DNA from: Streptomyces stelliscabiei
Lineage (GTDB): Bacteria > Actinomycetota > Actinomycetes > Streptomycetales > Streptomycetaceae
NCBI RefSeq assembly: GCF_014873495.1
Contig: NZ_JADBGF010000001.1
Span: 3,162,001 to 3,226,000, forward strand
Direction: 5' to 3'
DNA length: 64,000 nt
Position numbers and translations under genes: made by a program. A model generated the notes under the pieces. That model did no database searches, was not told the origin of the DNA, and saw only the letters and a program-made list of their open reading frames with translations. Shown here piece by piece: positions 25,549 through 35,063 of this stretch (position 1 is the first letter of the stretch; every line of letters begins with the position of its first letter).

Positions 25549-26979
25549 TTAGGCGCGGGCCAGCCATCGCTGCCGCTCGGTGTCGGTGACGAGGCGCTCG
25601 TCGTGGGTGAGTTCCAGGCGGGAGAGGCGGGCATAGTGCTCGACCACCCCGGCGCCGAAGGCTTCTTGCGCGAAGACGCTGTTCTGGAAGGCGGTCAGCG
25701 CCGGTCCGAGGGTGGAGGGCACGGGGATTCCGCCTGCGCGGTAGGCGTTGCCGGTCGTTTCGGGACCAAGGGTGAGCTTCCGCTCGAGACCGTGGTCGAT
25801 GGCCGCCAGTACCGCCGACAGCGCCAGGTAGGGGTTGGCATCCGCGCCCGGCACGCGGATCTCCAGGTGCAGCCCTTCACCGCGGCCGACGACGCGGACC
25901 GCGCAGGTGCGGTTGTCGCGGCCCCAGGTGAACGTGGTCGGCGCGAACGAGCCGGGCGTGAACCGCTTGTAGGAGTTGACGTTGGGTGCGTAGAACGGGC
26001 CCAACTCGGGCAGGCCGGCGAGGAGACCTGCGATGGCGTGCTGACCAATCTGGGACAGTCCGTACTCGCTGCCGGGCTCGTTGAGTTGGCTGATGGCCTT
26101 CGACCACAGCGAAACGTGCAGGTGCAGGCCGTTGGCTCGGCCGGTTTCCGGGGCTGCCATGAACGTGGGTGCCAGACCGGCGCGCAGCCCCAGGGTGCGC
26201 ACGGCGTGCTTGAAGAGTGGGTGCCGGTCGCAGGCGGTGAGCGCGCCACCGTACGGGAAGGTCACCTCGACCTGGCCGGGACCGGCCTCGGTCTTGATCG
26301 CTTCCACGGGCATCCCGGCGCCGGCGAGCGCCCGCTGAAGACGGCGCAGGAACCGGTCGGATACGGGGTCGTGGTCGAGGGCGTAGTCCAGGTTCTCCGT
26401 CGTCAACGGCCGCAGGCCCTGATAGTTGGCCTGTTCCGCGTCCGCGTACGTGCCCTTGTAGAGGACGAACTCGGTCTCGATCCCCGCCTTGGGGTGCAGA
26501 CCGTGCCGCGACAGCCGGGTCAGCTGCTGGTGGAGGATCTGGCGGGGTGCGATGTCGATCGGCGTTCCGTCGTGGTGGACGGCATCGCCGAGTACGACAA
26601 CGGTGCGTGGCAGCCACGGCACGATGCTCAGGGTCGACAGGTCCGGTTGCACGGACAGGTCCTGGTAGCCGGTCTCCCACGAGGTCAGGGCGAAGCCGTC
26701 CGCCGGGCTCATGTCGATGTCGGTGGCCAGGACGTAGGCGCACACCTCGGCGGCGTGATGCGCGACGCGCTTGAGGAAGTGGTCCGCGTCGTAACGCTTC
26801 CCCTTCAGCCTCCCCTGCAGATCGGGGACGGCGAGCAGCACCGTGTCGATGGCACCCGCCTTGACGAGGTTCCGCAGGTCGGACAGGGAGAAGGCCTTCT
26901 CGGAGCGCCCGCCCTGCTCGGGGACGGACGCGGCAGCCAGGCGTGCCACGGTGCCGTTGCCGCTCGCGGTTCTGGTCAT
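25549..26979 (-). CDS. Glutamine-synthetase-like ligase (probable gamma-glutamyl amine ligase)
   Basis: A 476-residue GS-fold enzyme. The active-site segments are present: KAGIETEFVLY, GPGQVEVTFPYG, ANGLHLHVSLW (the NG-x-H-x-H motif), NVNSYKRFTPGSFAPTTFTW with the RDNRTCAVRV arginines, and LEIRVPGADANPYLALSAVL. These bind metal, glutamate and ATP. The ATG at 26979 shares a base with the permease stop; the 716-residue open frame extending to 27699 is read-through. In Streptomyces, GlnA3/GlnA4-type paralogues gamma-glutamylate polyamines or ethanolamine instead of ammonia. Adjacency to an APC permease supports such a catabolic role over general nitrogen assimilation. The N-terminal beta-grasp is slightly shorter than in true GlnA. 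Confidence 0.85.
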   Translation of the reverse strand: MTRTASGNGTVARLAAASVPEQGGRSEKAFSLSDLRNLVKAGAIDTVLLAVPDLQGRLKGKRYDADHFLKRVAHHAAEVCAYVLATDIDMSPADGFALTSWETGYQDLSVQPDLSTLSIVPWLPRTVVVLGDAVHHDGTPIDIAPRQILHQQLTRLSRHGLHPKAGIETEFVLYKGTYADAEQANYQGLRPLTTENLDYALDHDPVSDRFLRRLQRALAGAGMPVEAIKTEAGPGQVEVTFPYGGALTACDRHPLFKHAVRTLGLRAGLAPTFMAAPETGRANGLHLHVSLWSKAISQLNEPGSEYGLSQIGQHAIAGLLAGLPELGPFYAPNVNSYKRFTPGSFAPTTFTWGRDNRTCAVRVVGRGEGLHLEIRVPGADANPYLALSAVLAAIDHGLERKLTLGPETTGNAYRAGGIPVPSTLGPALTAFQNSVFAQEAFGAGVVEHYARLSRLELTHDERLVTDTERQRWLARA

Positions 26980-28508
26980 CAGACGACCTCGTTTTCGTAC
27001 GTGGCCGCCGAGCGGTCGAAGTTCTGGGCCGGCACTTCGTACGAGCTGCCCTGCTTGCGCCACCACGCCCAGGCCAGCGCGAGGACGACGAGCAGAGCGA
27101 TCGGCGCGTAGTTGAAGGTCTCCACGGACACCAGGCCGCCGCCGGCTGGGCGGGTCTGCGGCAGACAGAACAGCACCGTCACGAACACCACCCAGACAAC
27201 GGCGATCGTGCCGACGGCCACGCCCCAGTTGCCGAGGTTCCACGGGCCGGGCCGGAAGCGGTCCCGGTTCTTGATGCGCAGGTAGATCGGGATCGCGTAC
27301 GCCGGGGTGATGCCGACTACGTTGATACTGGTGATCGCCGCGTACGCGACCGGGCTGTACAGGCTCGGCAGGGCCAGCACGGCGGCGCACACGACCGCCA
27401 GCAGCACGGCCATGCGCGGAGTGCCGGTACGGCGGTCGACCTGCCGCCACAGGTGCGAGCCCGGCAGGGCCCCGTCGCGCGAGAACGCGAACACCATCCG
27501 GCTGGCCGCGGCGGTCTCGGCATTGCCACAGCACAACTGCGCGATGATCACCACCAGGAGCAGTGCCTTCGCCCCCGCCACGCCCAGGGCATCCAGGAAG
27601 ATCTGCGCCGGCGGCACCCCCGTCGCCGTGCCCACGGTGCCCGCGTAGTCCTGGATCGCGAACGTGAGCCCTGCCAGCAGGACGAACCCGGCCAGCCACG
27701 ACCAGCCGATCGCGTGGATGATCCCGCGGGACGCGGACACCTGGGCGTCGGTCGTCTCCTCCGACAGGTGCGCGGAGGCGTCGTACCCGCAGAACGTGTA
27801 CTGGGCCAGCAGCAGACCGAGCACCGCCGCGTAGAGGGGGCTCCAGCCGGTGTTGTTGACGAACTCACCGAACACGAAGCCCGAGGACTGGTGGTGGGAG
27901 GGGACAATCGCCAGAGCGCCGACGATCACCGTGACGCCGCCGAGGTGCCACCAGACGCTGATGCTGTTGAGGATGCTGACCAGCCGGACCCCGAACAGGT
28001 TCAGGACCAGGTGCAGGGCGAGGATGCACAGGAAGATCACCATGATCTTGCCCGGCGTTGGCACGAATCCCCACTGCAGGTTGAACAGGGCGCCCGCGAA
28101 CAGCGCGGCCCCATAGTCGATGCCGGCGATCGCGCCGAGCAGGCCCAGCAGGTTCAGCCAGCCCGTGTACCAGCCCCATTTCCGCCCGCCGAGCTGCTCT
28201 GCCTGGTAGTACAAGGCCCCCGAGGTCGGATAGGCCGAGGTCACCTCGGCCAGCGCGGCACCGATGAACATCACCATCGCGCCCACCACGACCCAGCCCC
28301 ACAACATCACCGACGGACCGCCGGTGTTCAGGCCGAATCCGTACAGGGTCATGCAGCCGGACAGAACGCTGATGACGCTGAACGAGATCGCGAAATTCCC
28401 GAACGGACCCATCCGCCGGGTCAGTACCGGCTCGTAGCCAAGCTCCCGCAAGTACGCGTCGTCGGACTTACGAAACGACGCGCGATGACTGGCGCCCACA
28501 CGAGACAC
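26979..28508 (-). CDS. APC-superfamily amino acid/amine permease
   Basis: A 509-residue transporter with about 12 hydrophobic segments, starting after a short cytoplasmic region (YLRELGYEPVLTRRMGPFGN). The first membrane helix contains FAISFSVISVLSGCMTLYGF, the conserved unwound region of APC permeases, and EVTSAYPTSGALYYQAEQLG is the family signature that follows. The start is GTG 28508 with GGAGGTGG five bases upstream, a strong ribosome site. It resembles GABA/choline-type permeases of actinobacteria. With the coupled ligase it probably imports an amine or amino acid that is then gamma-glutamylated. Confidence 0.85.
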   Translation of the reverse strand: MSRVGASHRASFRKSDDAYLRELGYEPVLTRRMGPFGNFAISFSVISVLSGCMTLYGFGLNTGGPSVMLWGWVVVGAMVMFIGAALAEVTSAYPTSGALYYQAEQLGGRKWGWYTGWLNLLGLLGAIAGIDYGAALFAGALFNLQWGFVPTPGKIMVIFLCILALHLVLNLFGVRLVSILNSISVWWHLGGVTVIVGALAIVPSHHQSSGFVFGEFVNNTGWSPLYAAVLGLLLAQYTFCGYDASAHLSEETTDAQVSASRGIIHAIGWSWLAGFVLLAGLTFAIQDYAGTVGTATGVPPAQIFLDALGVAGAKALLLVVIIAQLCCGNAETAAASRMVFAFSRDGALPGSHLWRQVDRRTGTPRMAVLLAVVCAAVLALPSLYSPVAYAAITSINVVGITPAYAIPIYLRIKNRDRFRPGPWNLGNWGVAVGTIAVVWVVFVTVLFCLPQTRPAGGGLVSVETFNYAPIALLVVLALAWAWWRKQGSSYEVPAQNFDRSAATYENEVV

Positions 28509-29472
28509 AGGACCACCTCCATAAACTCAGTGAAAAACAAGGCAGGGCAGGTTCATGCCAATCCGGGTTGGACGGGCACCCATCAGGGATGCGGTCCGGC
28601 ACGCTGCCCGTGAGAGCGGGCGTAAGAGAAGGACTCGGCACGTGCTCGGAGCAGCAGAGCCTCTCCTGGGTCCGGACTGGTGACACCCTCGTGTACTGAG
28701 ACCCACGGCTCCCGAGCCGCGTACGGGCCCATCGCTGCGAACACTTCGGCCGCCTCCAGATACTGGCTCCCTGCCCACAACGCATATGCGAGACAGCTCA
28801 GATCGGCGACCGAACACAGTTCAGCGGGAATCTTGCGGAACCACTCGTAAAAGGCGCTCAGTGTGTAGCCGAGCGTCGAGTCCTGTGCCCACTGCTGACG
28901 CCACAACGGTTCAGCCCGGGATCGACGTCGCTGCTCGATCTGCGCGTACGCGGGCAGAAGCAGCAGCGGCGATCCCACTGGCCGCTGCGACGCCACCCAT
29001 CTTGCGAAGTCGAAAACCGCGGCCAAGGAAGCACCCCCGGGTCTTTCAACGTCGAGCAGAAACTGCAGCACCCGGTGATAGGCCTCACGGTTGTACGGAT
29101 CTCGCTGGTTGACCTCGTACAGCAAGCTCCACGGACCGTGCGGCAGCATGGGCTCGGCCGGCACGATGCGATGCTCGGAACGGACCTGTCGGGTGTCGAT
29201 CTGCGCCAACGTCACGAGGCACACCCAAGGCAGGGGGTCGTACGGTGCACGGTTGGCGGCGAGCAGTGACTCACGTCTCGCCTTGGCCTCGAACTCCCAA
29301 GCATGGACGTGCTGTTGGCGATGCGCACGCAACGCGCGCTCGACGGCCACGCGCGCGCTCATCAGTTGCGCGTCGTAGCTGCCGGGCTCTTCGCTCAACC
29401 ACACGCTGACCACGTCCGACCGAGCGGCAGCAACGGCCAACATTTGAGTACGCGACGTCCGCAGCGCCCAGT

Positions 29473-30356
29473 GAGCGTTTTCAGAGTGGCCACTGGTCGG
29501 GTGACGGTGCGGTGTGAGGTCGGGGTGCGCAACGGACAGGGCTCCCGTGCCGTTGAGGGAGGTGTTCGAAGTCTCAACTCAGCAGCACAGGAGCCCTGTT
29601 GGTTCCCCATCCTGTCGCACTCGACCTCCCGCATGCCCTGGTCGAGTGGGTCACGATGCTCATCGTCACCCGTGAGGGTGACCGGCGGTGCAAACTCCCG
29701 CCGCACCGCCGTGCGCTGGTCGCACTCGTGTACCTGCGCCGCCACGACACCCTCGCCCGTATCGCCACAGGCTTCGGGATATCCGTCGGTACCGCCCACG
29801 CCTACGTCACCGCGGTCACCGCTCTGCTCGCCGAGCAGGCGCCGGGCCTGCTGAAGACGCTGCGCACGCACGACCCGGACTTCGTCCTCCTGGACGGCAC
29901 GCTCGCCGAGTGCGACCGCGTCGGCGACGGCAGGGCCGACTACTCCTCGAAGCACAAGCGGCATGGGGTGAACGTGCAGGTCGTCACGGACCCGGCTGGC
30001 GAGATCCTGTGGCTGTCGCCGGCACTGCCGGGCCGGACCCACGATCTGACGGCCGCCCGCACCCACAAGATCCTCCGGATCTGCGCGCGCCAAGGCGTCC
30101 CGATCCTCGCCGACATGGCCTACATCGGTGCGGGCGACTGGGTCACCACCGCCAAGCGCCGCCCGCCCAAAGGCGAACTCACCCTCACCGAGCGGACCAA
30201 GAACCGGGCCCTGTCCGCGGCCCGGGCACCTGTCGAACGAGGCATCGCACGGCTGAAGTCCTGGCAGATCTTCCGCAGATCCCGCATCAGCCCCAACCGC
30301 ATGAGCGTCATCACCAAAGCTGTCCTCACCCTGGAGAGGCAACGCTGAAAACGCTC
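29473..30356 (+). mobile_element. IS5-family insertion sequence, 884 bp
   Basis: The ends are inverted repeats: GAGCGTTTTCAG at 29473-29484 and CTGAAAACGCTC at 30345-30356. A 3-bp direct repeat AGT flanks both sides (29470-29472 and 30357-30359). The element carries one transposase gene. Excision of the IS and one AGT recreates an open frame across the target, which confirms the boundaries. It appears complete and recently inserted. Confidence 0.85.
29599..30348 (+). CDS. IS5-family DDE transposase
   Basis: A 249-residue transposase of the DDE_4 (HARBI1-like) type. The N-terminal helix-turn-helix is around residues 35-70 ([20 protein letters not shown], then [15 protein letters not shown]). 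Catalytic residues are D99 in [10 protein letters not shown]172 in [11 protein letters not shown] and E213 in [13 protein letters not shown]. The TTG at 29599 is preceded by AGGAG at a good distance and avoids entering the terminal repeat. The stop lies inside the right end, close to the inverted repeat, as in many compact IS elements. No frameshift is needed. Confidence 0.9.
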   Translation: MVPHPVALDLPHALVEWVTMLIVTREGDRRCKLPPHRRALVALVYLRRHDTLARIATGFGISVGTAHAYVTAVTALLAEQAPGLLKTLRTHDPDFVLLDGTLAECDRVGDGRADYSSKHKRHGVNVQVVTDPAGEILWLSPALPGRTHDLTAARTHKILRICARQGVPILADMAYIGAGDWVTTAKRRPPKGELTLTERTKNRALSAARAPVERGIARLKSWQIFRRSRISPNRMSVITKAVLTLERQR

Positions 30357-30695
30357 AGTGAGTACCCGTGTCCAGCAGCAGCTTCTTGGCCGTTCGCCAG
30401 CGGCCCGCCTCAAGTTCCTCCAGAGCCACCCGCAGGGCATCGTCGTGACCAGCCGGGTGATACACAAGAGGCATCAAGAGCCCTCAAATCGCAAATGGTC
30501 ACACCTCGAAGACCGGAAACCGCCGCCAATACTCGCCTCAAGGACGCGTGCAGCGCGATACAACCTGCGTTTTCGTTTAGGGGTCAATGTCATCAGAGAG
30601 CCTCGGGAGAATGAGGGAGGAACGGCACTCAATGGAAGAGGTTTGAGCCTTCAGCGCAACGCGGATTCGATGCGCGACCACAGAACGGGCCGACC

Positions 30696-30935
30696 TCAAA
30701 AACTAATCTGGCTGATCATCTCGGCAATTCCGGTGACGAAACGACTGATACTCGGGGCCATCGACGTACTCGCCAGGAAGAATCCGAACAGACTGCACAC
30801 GATGGCGTGCGCTGCATTCAGTCCACTCTTCTTGACGAAAATGAAGACGAGAATGCCCAGGAGCACGACGGCGGAGATGCTAATGGCCACCGCACACCAC
30901 CCAACGGCAGGGCGTTCCTGCCAGATAAGGTTCAT
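30696..30935 (-). CDS. Small two-helix membrane protein
   Basis: A 79-residue protein starting MNLIWQERPAVGWCAVAISI. Two hydrophobic segments are clear (AVAISISAVVLLGILVFIFV and AIVCSLFGFFLASTSMAPSI) separated by KKSGLNAAHA. Similar small proteins with a KSGLxxxHAxxCxLFGFxLAST-type core are common on Streptomyces accessory elements, but I do not know a function. ATG 30935 is the best start, though no strong ribosome site is seen and an in-frame GTG lies nine bases upstream. It is divergent from the zinc-ribbon regulator at 31233, so the operator between them may control both. Confidence 0.6.
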   Translation of the reverse strand: MNLIWQERPAVGWCAVAISISAVVLLGILVFIFVKKSGLNAAHAIVCSLFGFFLASTSMAPSISRFVTGIAEMISQISF

Positions 30936-31157
30936 GAGGTCGACCGTGGGGGGACAGCAGCGGGCTCGAGGACAGCGCTGTTCGTGTGGCGGAGGACAAC
31001 GTGGACTCCGGGGGGGGATCAACGACAGGTTCACGTTCCCCGTAGCGCGATGAGCATCAGGTAGACCGAATGATCACGCTCTCGGTCGGTTCGTCTCTAC
31101 ATCGCGCTGCGGGATCCCCACACTGGCGGCAAAACGTCCCACGTACACATTCCCAGG

Positions 31158-31176
31158 GTGATATCACTTGCGTGAT
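31158..31176 (+). promoter_or_regulatory. Operator GTGATATCAC-N4-GTGAT, site 1
   Basis: The sequence is a perfect 10-bp palindrome GTGATATCAC, four bases (TTGC), then GTGAT. It ends 56 bases before the GTG of the first zinc-ribbon XRE gene. The same 19-bp architecture recurs at four other promoters in this window (33514, 40518, 45915, 49420), which argues for one shared regulator. Confidence 0.75.
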
Positions 31177-31232
31177 TGCGGCTCCACCAGGGGTAATTGG
31201 GGCTGCAGTCGCTCACCACGGGGAGGCATGAC

Positions 31233-32750
31233 GTGCGTCAGCAGTCGCTGCGAAACTGCGACCGTTGCGGCGGCCAGCTGAGCAGCTACAACACCGACAC
31301 CCTCTGCTTCGCATGCGCTCGCTATCGGGTCCTAGAACAACACACCCCTCTTGTGCCGGAATACGTTTGGTTCGACCCAGACGTCCGCAACGCGCTCGCC
31401 GCATGGGACTTCGGCCAAGCCAGCCGCCTCGTCCGCGAGAAGGCCGGCCTCCGGCAAGACGACATGGCCCAACTCACCGGCCTGAGCCAGGCGTTCCTGT
31501 CCATGCTGGAGGCAGGCGGCCGCCGCCTCACCAACATCGACAAAATCGTCGAGTTCCTGACGGGCCTGGACGTGCCTTCTGAACTCGTCCCACTCCCCCT
31601 TCCTCGGACCACAGCCCAAGCGTCGCAACCGTCCCCGCCCCAGTTCGCTGGTGACGCTGATCCGATCCTGCCCTGGACCACGGCCCGTATGGTGGCAGCA
31701 CTGGAGACTGCGGTAGGAGGTAGCGCGATGGACCGTCGACGATTCCTCACCGCGAGCGGCATAGCGCTCACGGCCTTCGTGAATCAGTGGGACGCAGCCG
31801 AAGCCGAACCTCTTTACCGCGCGGCCGGGGGAAGCCGTCTCTCTCCCAGTCTGCTCAACGGACTCCAACGGACCACGGACAGCCTGCGGACCATGGACGC
31901 GAGCGATGGCAGTGGCACCCTCACCGCGCTGGGCGATAAGCACCTTCAGTTCCTCCAGCACCTCGTGGAGCAAACTTCGTACGACGAGGTGAGTGGACGG
32001 CAGCTCGCAGCGATCATCGCCGACACCGCCACCCAGGTGGGTTGGTTCGTCTTCGACTCCGGCCAACATGACCAGACGCTCGGGTACCTGTATGCCGCGC
32101 TCCGCGCGGCCAAGGCCTCGGGAGACATCCGACTCGGCGCCGGCGCCTTGTCCTACATCGCCATCCATGGCTACTCCACCGGAGCGCCGCATCACGCCGT
32201 CACAGCAGTACAACGAGCCCGGGAGAAGGTCAAGAATCTCGGCGTACCCGCCCTCGAAGCGATGCTGCTGACCCGGCAGGCCCGCGGCCACGCGAAACTC
32301 GGCGAGCGGCAAGCGGCCCTCGCCGCACTCGGACGAGCCGCCGAGCTCTGTGCTCAAGGACGCTCAGAGCACGATCCCCAGTGGCTGTACTGGATCAACG
32401 AGGGCGAGATCCAAGGACAGGCAGGCAGCTGCTATCTCGACCTCGGCGACCCCCGCAATGCCGTCGACAGCTTCACGAGGGCCCGGGAGGCACTCAACCC
32501 AGCGGACCACCGCACCAGGGGCCTGTTCCTCTCCCGCGCCGCAACCGCCCACGTCGAGCAGGGCGACATCGAAGCCGGCTGCGCCACGGCACACGAGGTC
32601 CTCGACCTCGCCGAGAAGCTTCAGTCGGCACGGTTCGACAGCCACGTCACGAGCATGATCCAACAACTCCAGCCCGTCGCCCACAGCCCGTACGCTCAGG
32701 ACGTACTGGAGCGACGCGCCGCTGTGACGGCAGGAGGGAGCCGAACTTGA
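31233..32750 (+). CDS. Zinc-ribbon + XRE + helical-repeat regulator, paralogue 1
   Basis: A 505-residue regulator in three parts. Residues 8-35 form a zinc ribbon (CDRCGGQLSSY, then LCFACARY). Residues 62-115 form an XRE domain (REKAGLRQDDMAQLTGLSQA, FLSMLEAGGRRLTNIDKIVE). The C-terminal 330 residues are helical TPR-like repeats (for example TLGYLYAALRAAKASGDIRL, GERQAALAALGRAAELCAQG), the usual sensor part of Streptomyces TPR regulators. GTG 31233 with GGGAGG just upstream is preferred to the frame start at 31197. A shared operator lies 57 bases upstream, so autoregulation is likely. Its end overlaps the HAD gene by four bases (TTGA). Confidence 0.8.
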   Translation: MRQQSLRNCDRCGGQLSSYNTDTLCFACARYRVLEQHTPLVPEYVWFDPDVRNALAAWDFGQASRLVREKAGLRQDDMAQLTGLSQAFLSMLEAGGRRLTNIDKIVEFLTGLDVPSELVPLPLPRTTAQASQPSPPQFAGDADPILPWTTARMVAALETAVGGSAMDRRRFLTASGIALTAFVNQWDAAEAEPLYRAAGGSRLSPSLLNGLQRTTDSLRTMDASDGSGTLTALGDKHLQFLQHLVEQTSYDEVSGRQLAAIIADTATQVGWFVFDSGQHDQTLGYLYAALRAAKASGDIRLGAGALSYIAIHGYSTGAPHHAVTAVQRAREKVKNLGVPALEAMLLTRQARGHAKLGERQAALAALGRAAELCAQGRSEHDPQWLYWINEGEIQGQAGSCYLDLGDPRNAVDSFTRAREALNPADHRTRGLFLSRAATAHVEQGDIEAGCATAHEVLDLAEKLQSARFDSHVTSMIQQLQPVAHSPYAQDVLERRAAVTAGGSRT

Positions 32751-33478
32751 CCAACGCCAGGCAGATCCTCGTTCTGTGGGACATCGACCGCACTCTGCTG
32801 TACGTCGGTGACATCGACCGGCAGGTGTACCGGGAGACCTTCGCCGAGATCGTCGGCCGCCCCGCGGAACGCCTTCCGGCCCGCGGCACCGGTGTCACCA
32901 TGCCCCTAGCCATTCGATCCCTGCTCCTGGACAACGGCGTCCCCGAGGCAGACGTCCCCGGCCTGGTGCCGCGCATGGTGGAACTCCTGCCGCGGCGCCT
33001 CGCCGCACACACCGACGATCTGCGAGAGCAAGGCGTCCTCCTGCCTGGCGCCGTGGACGCCCTCAAAGCCGTGCACGCACTACCGGGCTGCGTTCCTACC
33101 GTCGTCACGGGAAACCTCAAGCCCAACGCGCTGCTGAAGCTCGAAGCCTTCCACCTCGACGAGTTCCTTGACACGGAAATCGGCGGATACTCCTCGGACG
33201 ACGACCACCGCCCGGCTCTCGTCTCCGTCGCACAGGAGCGAGCCCAGGCCAAGTACGGAACCACCGCCTTCAGCCGCTCCAACACGGTCATCATCGGAGA
33301 TTCCCTCGAAGACGTCCGTACTGGGCTTGAGGGTGGCGCTCCTGTGATTGGAGTCGCGTCCGGCAAGACCACTGCCGACGAACTCTCCACAGCCGGAGCC
33401 GACGTGGTCCTCGACAGTCTCGAAAACGTCCCACGGCTCCTGGACGCGATCGCCAGAACGGCCCTCGGCCGCGCCTGA
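32747..33478 (+). CDS. HAD-superfamily hydrolase, phosphoglycolate-phosphatase-like
   Basis: A 243-residue HAD protein. Motif I is VLWDIDRTLL (DxDxT), motif II is PTVVTGNLKPNA, the lysine of motif III precedes ALVSVAQERAQAKYG, and motif IV is NTVIIGDSLEDV. It should hydrolyse a small phosphate ester; the cap domain is the helical C1 type (residues 20-90). The start is TTG 32747, which overlaps the regulator stop, with GGAGGGAG upstream. Coupling to a sensor-type regulator suggests the phosphatase acts on or produces its signal, or detoxifies a metabolite. Confidence 0.85.
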   Translation: MTNARQILVLWDIDRTLLYVGDIDRQVYRETFAEIVGRPAERLPARGTGVTMPLAIRSLLLDNGVPEADVPGLVPRMVELLPRRLAAHTDDLREQGVLLPGAVDALKAVHALPGCVPTVVTGNLKPNALLKLEAFHLDEFLDTEIGGYSSDDDHRPALVSVAQERAQAKYGTTAFSRSNTVIIGDSLEDVRTGLEGGAPVIGVASGKTTADELSTAGADVVLDSLENVPRLLDAIARTALGRA

Positions 33479-33513
33479 TCGCGGCTGCCCGCCAGCGCGC
33501 CTCAACTGCCCCT

Positions 33514-33532
33514 ATTACATGAGTGATACCGG
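33514..33532 (+). promoter_or_regulatory. Operator site 2, degenerate
   Basis: ATTAC, four bases, then GTGATACCGG. This matches the outer half-site and the left half of the central palindrome seen at the other operators, with the right half degenerate. It ends 53 bases before the ATG of the second zinc-ribbon XRE gene, the same relative position as site 1. Confidence 0.5.
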
Positions 33533-33584
33533 CATGCTCGCACCCCGCCTACGCTGTCGGGCGCGGACGAGAAACGGGGGTGCG

Positions 33585-35063
33585 ATGCCAAGGCACGCTC
33601 GCGTATGCGCTGACTGCGGATGCCGCTTAAGCCAGTACAACGATGAGGACCGGTGTTCCGCGTGCGCGCGCGGCAGGCGTCTCGACACCCGCCTTCAGCC
33701 CCGCGTTCCAGACGCCGTCTGGCAGCATCCGGAAGTCCAGTCCGCCATCGCTGCCTGGGACTTCGGGCGGGCCAGCCGTCTCATCCGCGAGCGGGCAAAG
33801 CTCCGCCAGGGCGACATGGCCCACATGACGGGGCTCAGCCAGGGTTTCCTGTCCATGCTCGAAGCAGGAGCCCGCCGGCTGACGAACCTCGACAAGGTCG
33901 CGAGGTTCCTCAACGGCATCGAGACACCCGACGCCTTGCTCCCCCCACCGTTCCGTGAGCATCACGCAGCCCTTACGCCACTGCCGTTGCCGCACGCGGG
34001 ACCACCCGCCGTCGATCTCCAGCTCGCAACCGGCGAGCAGGTAACAGACCTCCACGAGCTCGCGACACAAGCTGCGGCCCAGTCACTGCAGTTCGCGGAA
34101 GTGACCACGAAGAGCAACGTGAGCGACGTCGAGCTTGAGGGGCTGGAATCCAGGATCACCCGGATCGCGACGGACTACGTCCATGCTCCGCTGTACCCCC
34201 TCTTCCACGACCTGCTGACGACGAGAGACCAACTCTTCTCGCTGCTGAGCGGCCACCAACCCCCGCGCCAAACCCGCGAGCTGTACCTCCTCGCCGGCAC
34301 GAGTTGCCTGCTCCTCGCCCACGCGTCACAGAATCTCGGCGACCAGGACTCCGCTGTCGCCCAACTCCAGACGGCCGGGACCCTCGCCGAGCATGCCGAC
34401 CACGACGATCTCCGGGCGTGGGTCAAGGGCACAGCGGCACTGATCGCAGAGTGGTCGACGCACCGGCACACCGCCCTCGAGTACACACAGCAGGCGATCC
34501 GGTTCGCCCCCGTCGGCGAGACCCGGGTCAGAACCGCAGCGATCGGGGCCAGGGCCGCGGCACGCGTCGGAGACCGGAACACGGCCCTGGCAGCGCTCAA
34601 GGAACTTGAGCATGCCCGCGAGCAGCAGACAGACCCCAACGGACTCACCAGATTCGGGGGGTTGCTCACTTTCCCGGAAGCCAAGCAGGAGTACTACATC
34701 GGCGGAACGTACGCTCTCCTCGGCGAACACGAGAGGGCCGAGCAGCACGCTGCCGCCGCGATCGATCTGTACGAGATGGGCCCGAAGGAACAGCGGTCGT
34801 ACGGTGACGAAGCACTGGCACGCCTCGACATCGTCACAGCGCGCATCACCGCTGGGGAGATCGAGGGAGCCGGCGAGCAACTCCAGCCCATCCTGGAGCT
34901 GCCGGTCGACCGCCGTATCCGACAGCTCGGCGACGCCGTGCAGGGAGTAGCTAGGCTTCTTGAAGAACCACGGTTCGCCCGGAGCCGGGTTGGTCGCGAG
35001 CTCGCCGACGCCACTCGCGGCTATCAGGTGATCGACACGAGAGCGAAGGCCCTCACCTCATGA
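33585..35063 (+). CDS. Zinc-ribbon + XRE + helical-repeat regulator, paralogue 2
   Basis: A 492-residue paralogue of the protein at 31233. The zinc ribbon is CADCGCRLSQYNDED with CSACARG. The XRE domain contains RERAKLRQGDMAHMTGLSQG and FLSMLEAGARRLTNLDKVAR, differing by only a few residues from paralogue 1. The C-terminal helical region has diverged (TRELYLLAGTSCLLLAHASQ, HTALEYTQQAIRFAPVGETR), suggesting a different ligand but a similar DNA site. ATG 33585 follows a GGGGGTG stretch and is preferred to the long upstream frame. Its stop overlaps the next kinase gene (ATGA), repeating the regulator-enzyme coupling seen in paralogue 1. Confidence 0.8.
   Translation: MPRHARVCADCGCRLSQYNDEDRCSACARGRRLDTRLQPRVPDAVWQHPEVQSAIAAWDFGRASRLIRERAKLRQGDMAHMTGLSQGFLSMLEAGARRLTNLDKVARFLNGIETPDALLPPPFREHHAALTPLPLPHAGPPAVDLQLATGEQVTDLHELATQAAAQSLQFAEVTTKSNVSDVELEGLESRITRIATDYVHAPLYPLFHDLLTTRDQLFSLLSGHQPPRQTRELYLLAGTSCLLLAHASQNLGDQDSAVAQLQTAGTLAEHADHDDLRAWVKGTAALIAEWSTHRHTALEYTQQAIRFAPVGETRVRTAAIGARAAARVGDRNTALAALKELEHAREQQTDPNGLTRFGGLLTFPEAKQEYYIGGTYALLGEHERAEQHAAAAIDLYEMGPKEQRSYGDEALARLDIVTARITAGEIEGAGEQLQPILELPVDRRIRQLGDAVQGVARLLEEPRFARSRVGRELADATRGYQVIDTRAKALTS

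Larger units (their letters stand above)
28583..30474 (-). pseudogene. Helical-repeat hypothetical gene split by an IS5-family element
   Basis: The longer part runs to 29472 and ends PDPGEALLLRARAESFSYAR. The IS interrupts it after HWALRTSRTQ. Removing the IS and one 3-bp duplication joins it to a 5' part that starts at ATG 30474 (GAGGG upstream; MPLVYHPAGHDDALRVALEE) and continues EAGRWRTAKKLLLDTG into HWALRTSRTQ. The restored protein is about 335 residues, alpha-helical and TPR-like (LWAGSQYLEAAEVFAAMGPY). Its role is unknown. Internal ATG 29443 could still give a 286-residue product from the 3' part. Confidence 0.75.

Noticed and set aside
26980..27699. N-terminal extension of the glutamine-synthetase-like frame
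   Set aside because: It is antiphase translation of the permease gene. The TGATG overlap at 26979 gives the natural start.
26943..28613. Plus-strand 556-codon frame
   Set aside because: Antisense of the permease, which has clear membrane helices on the minus strand.
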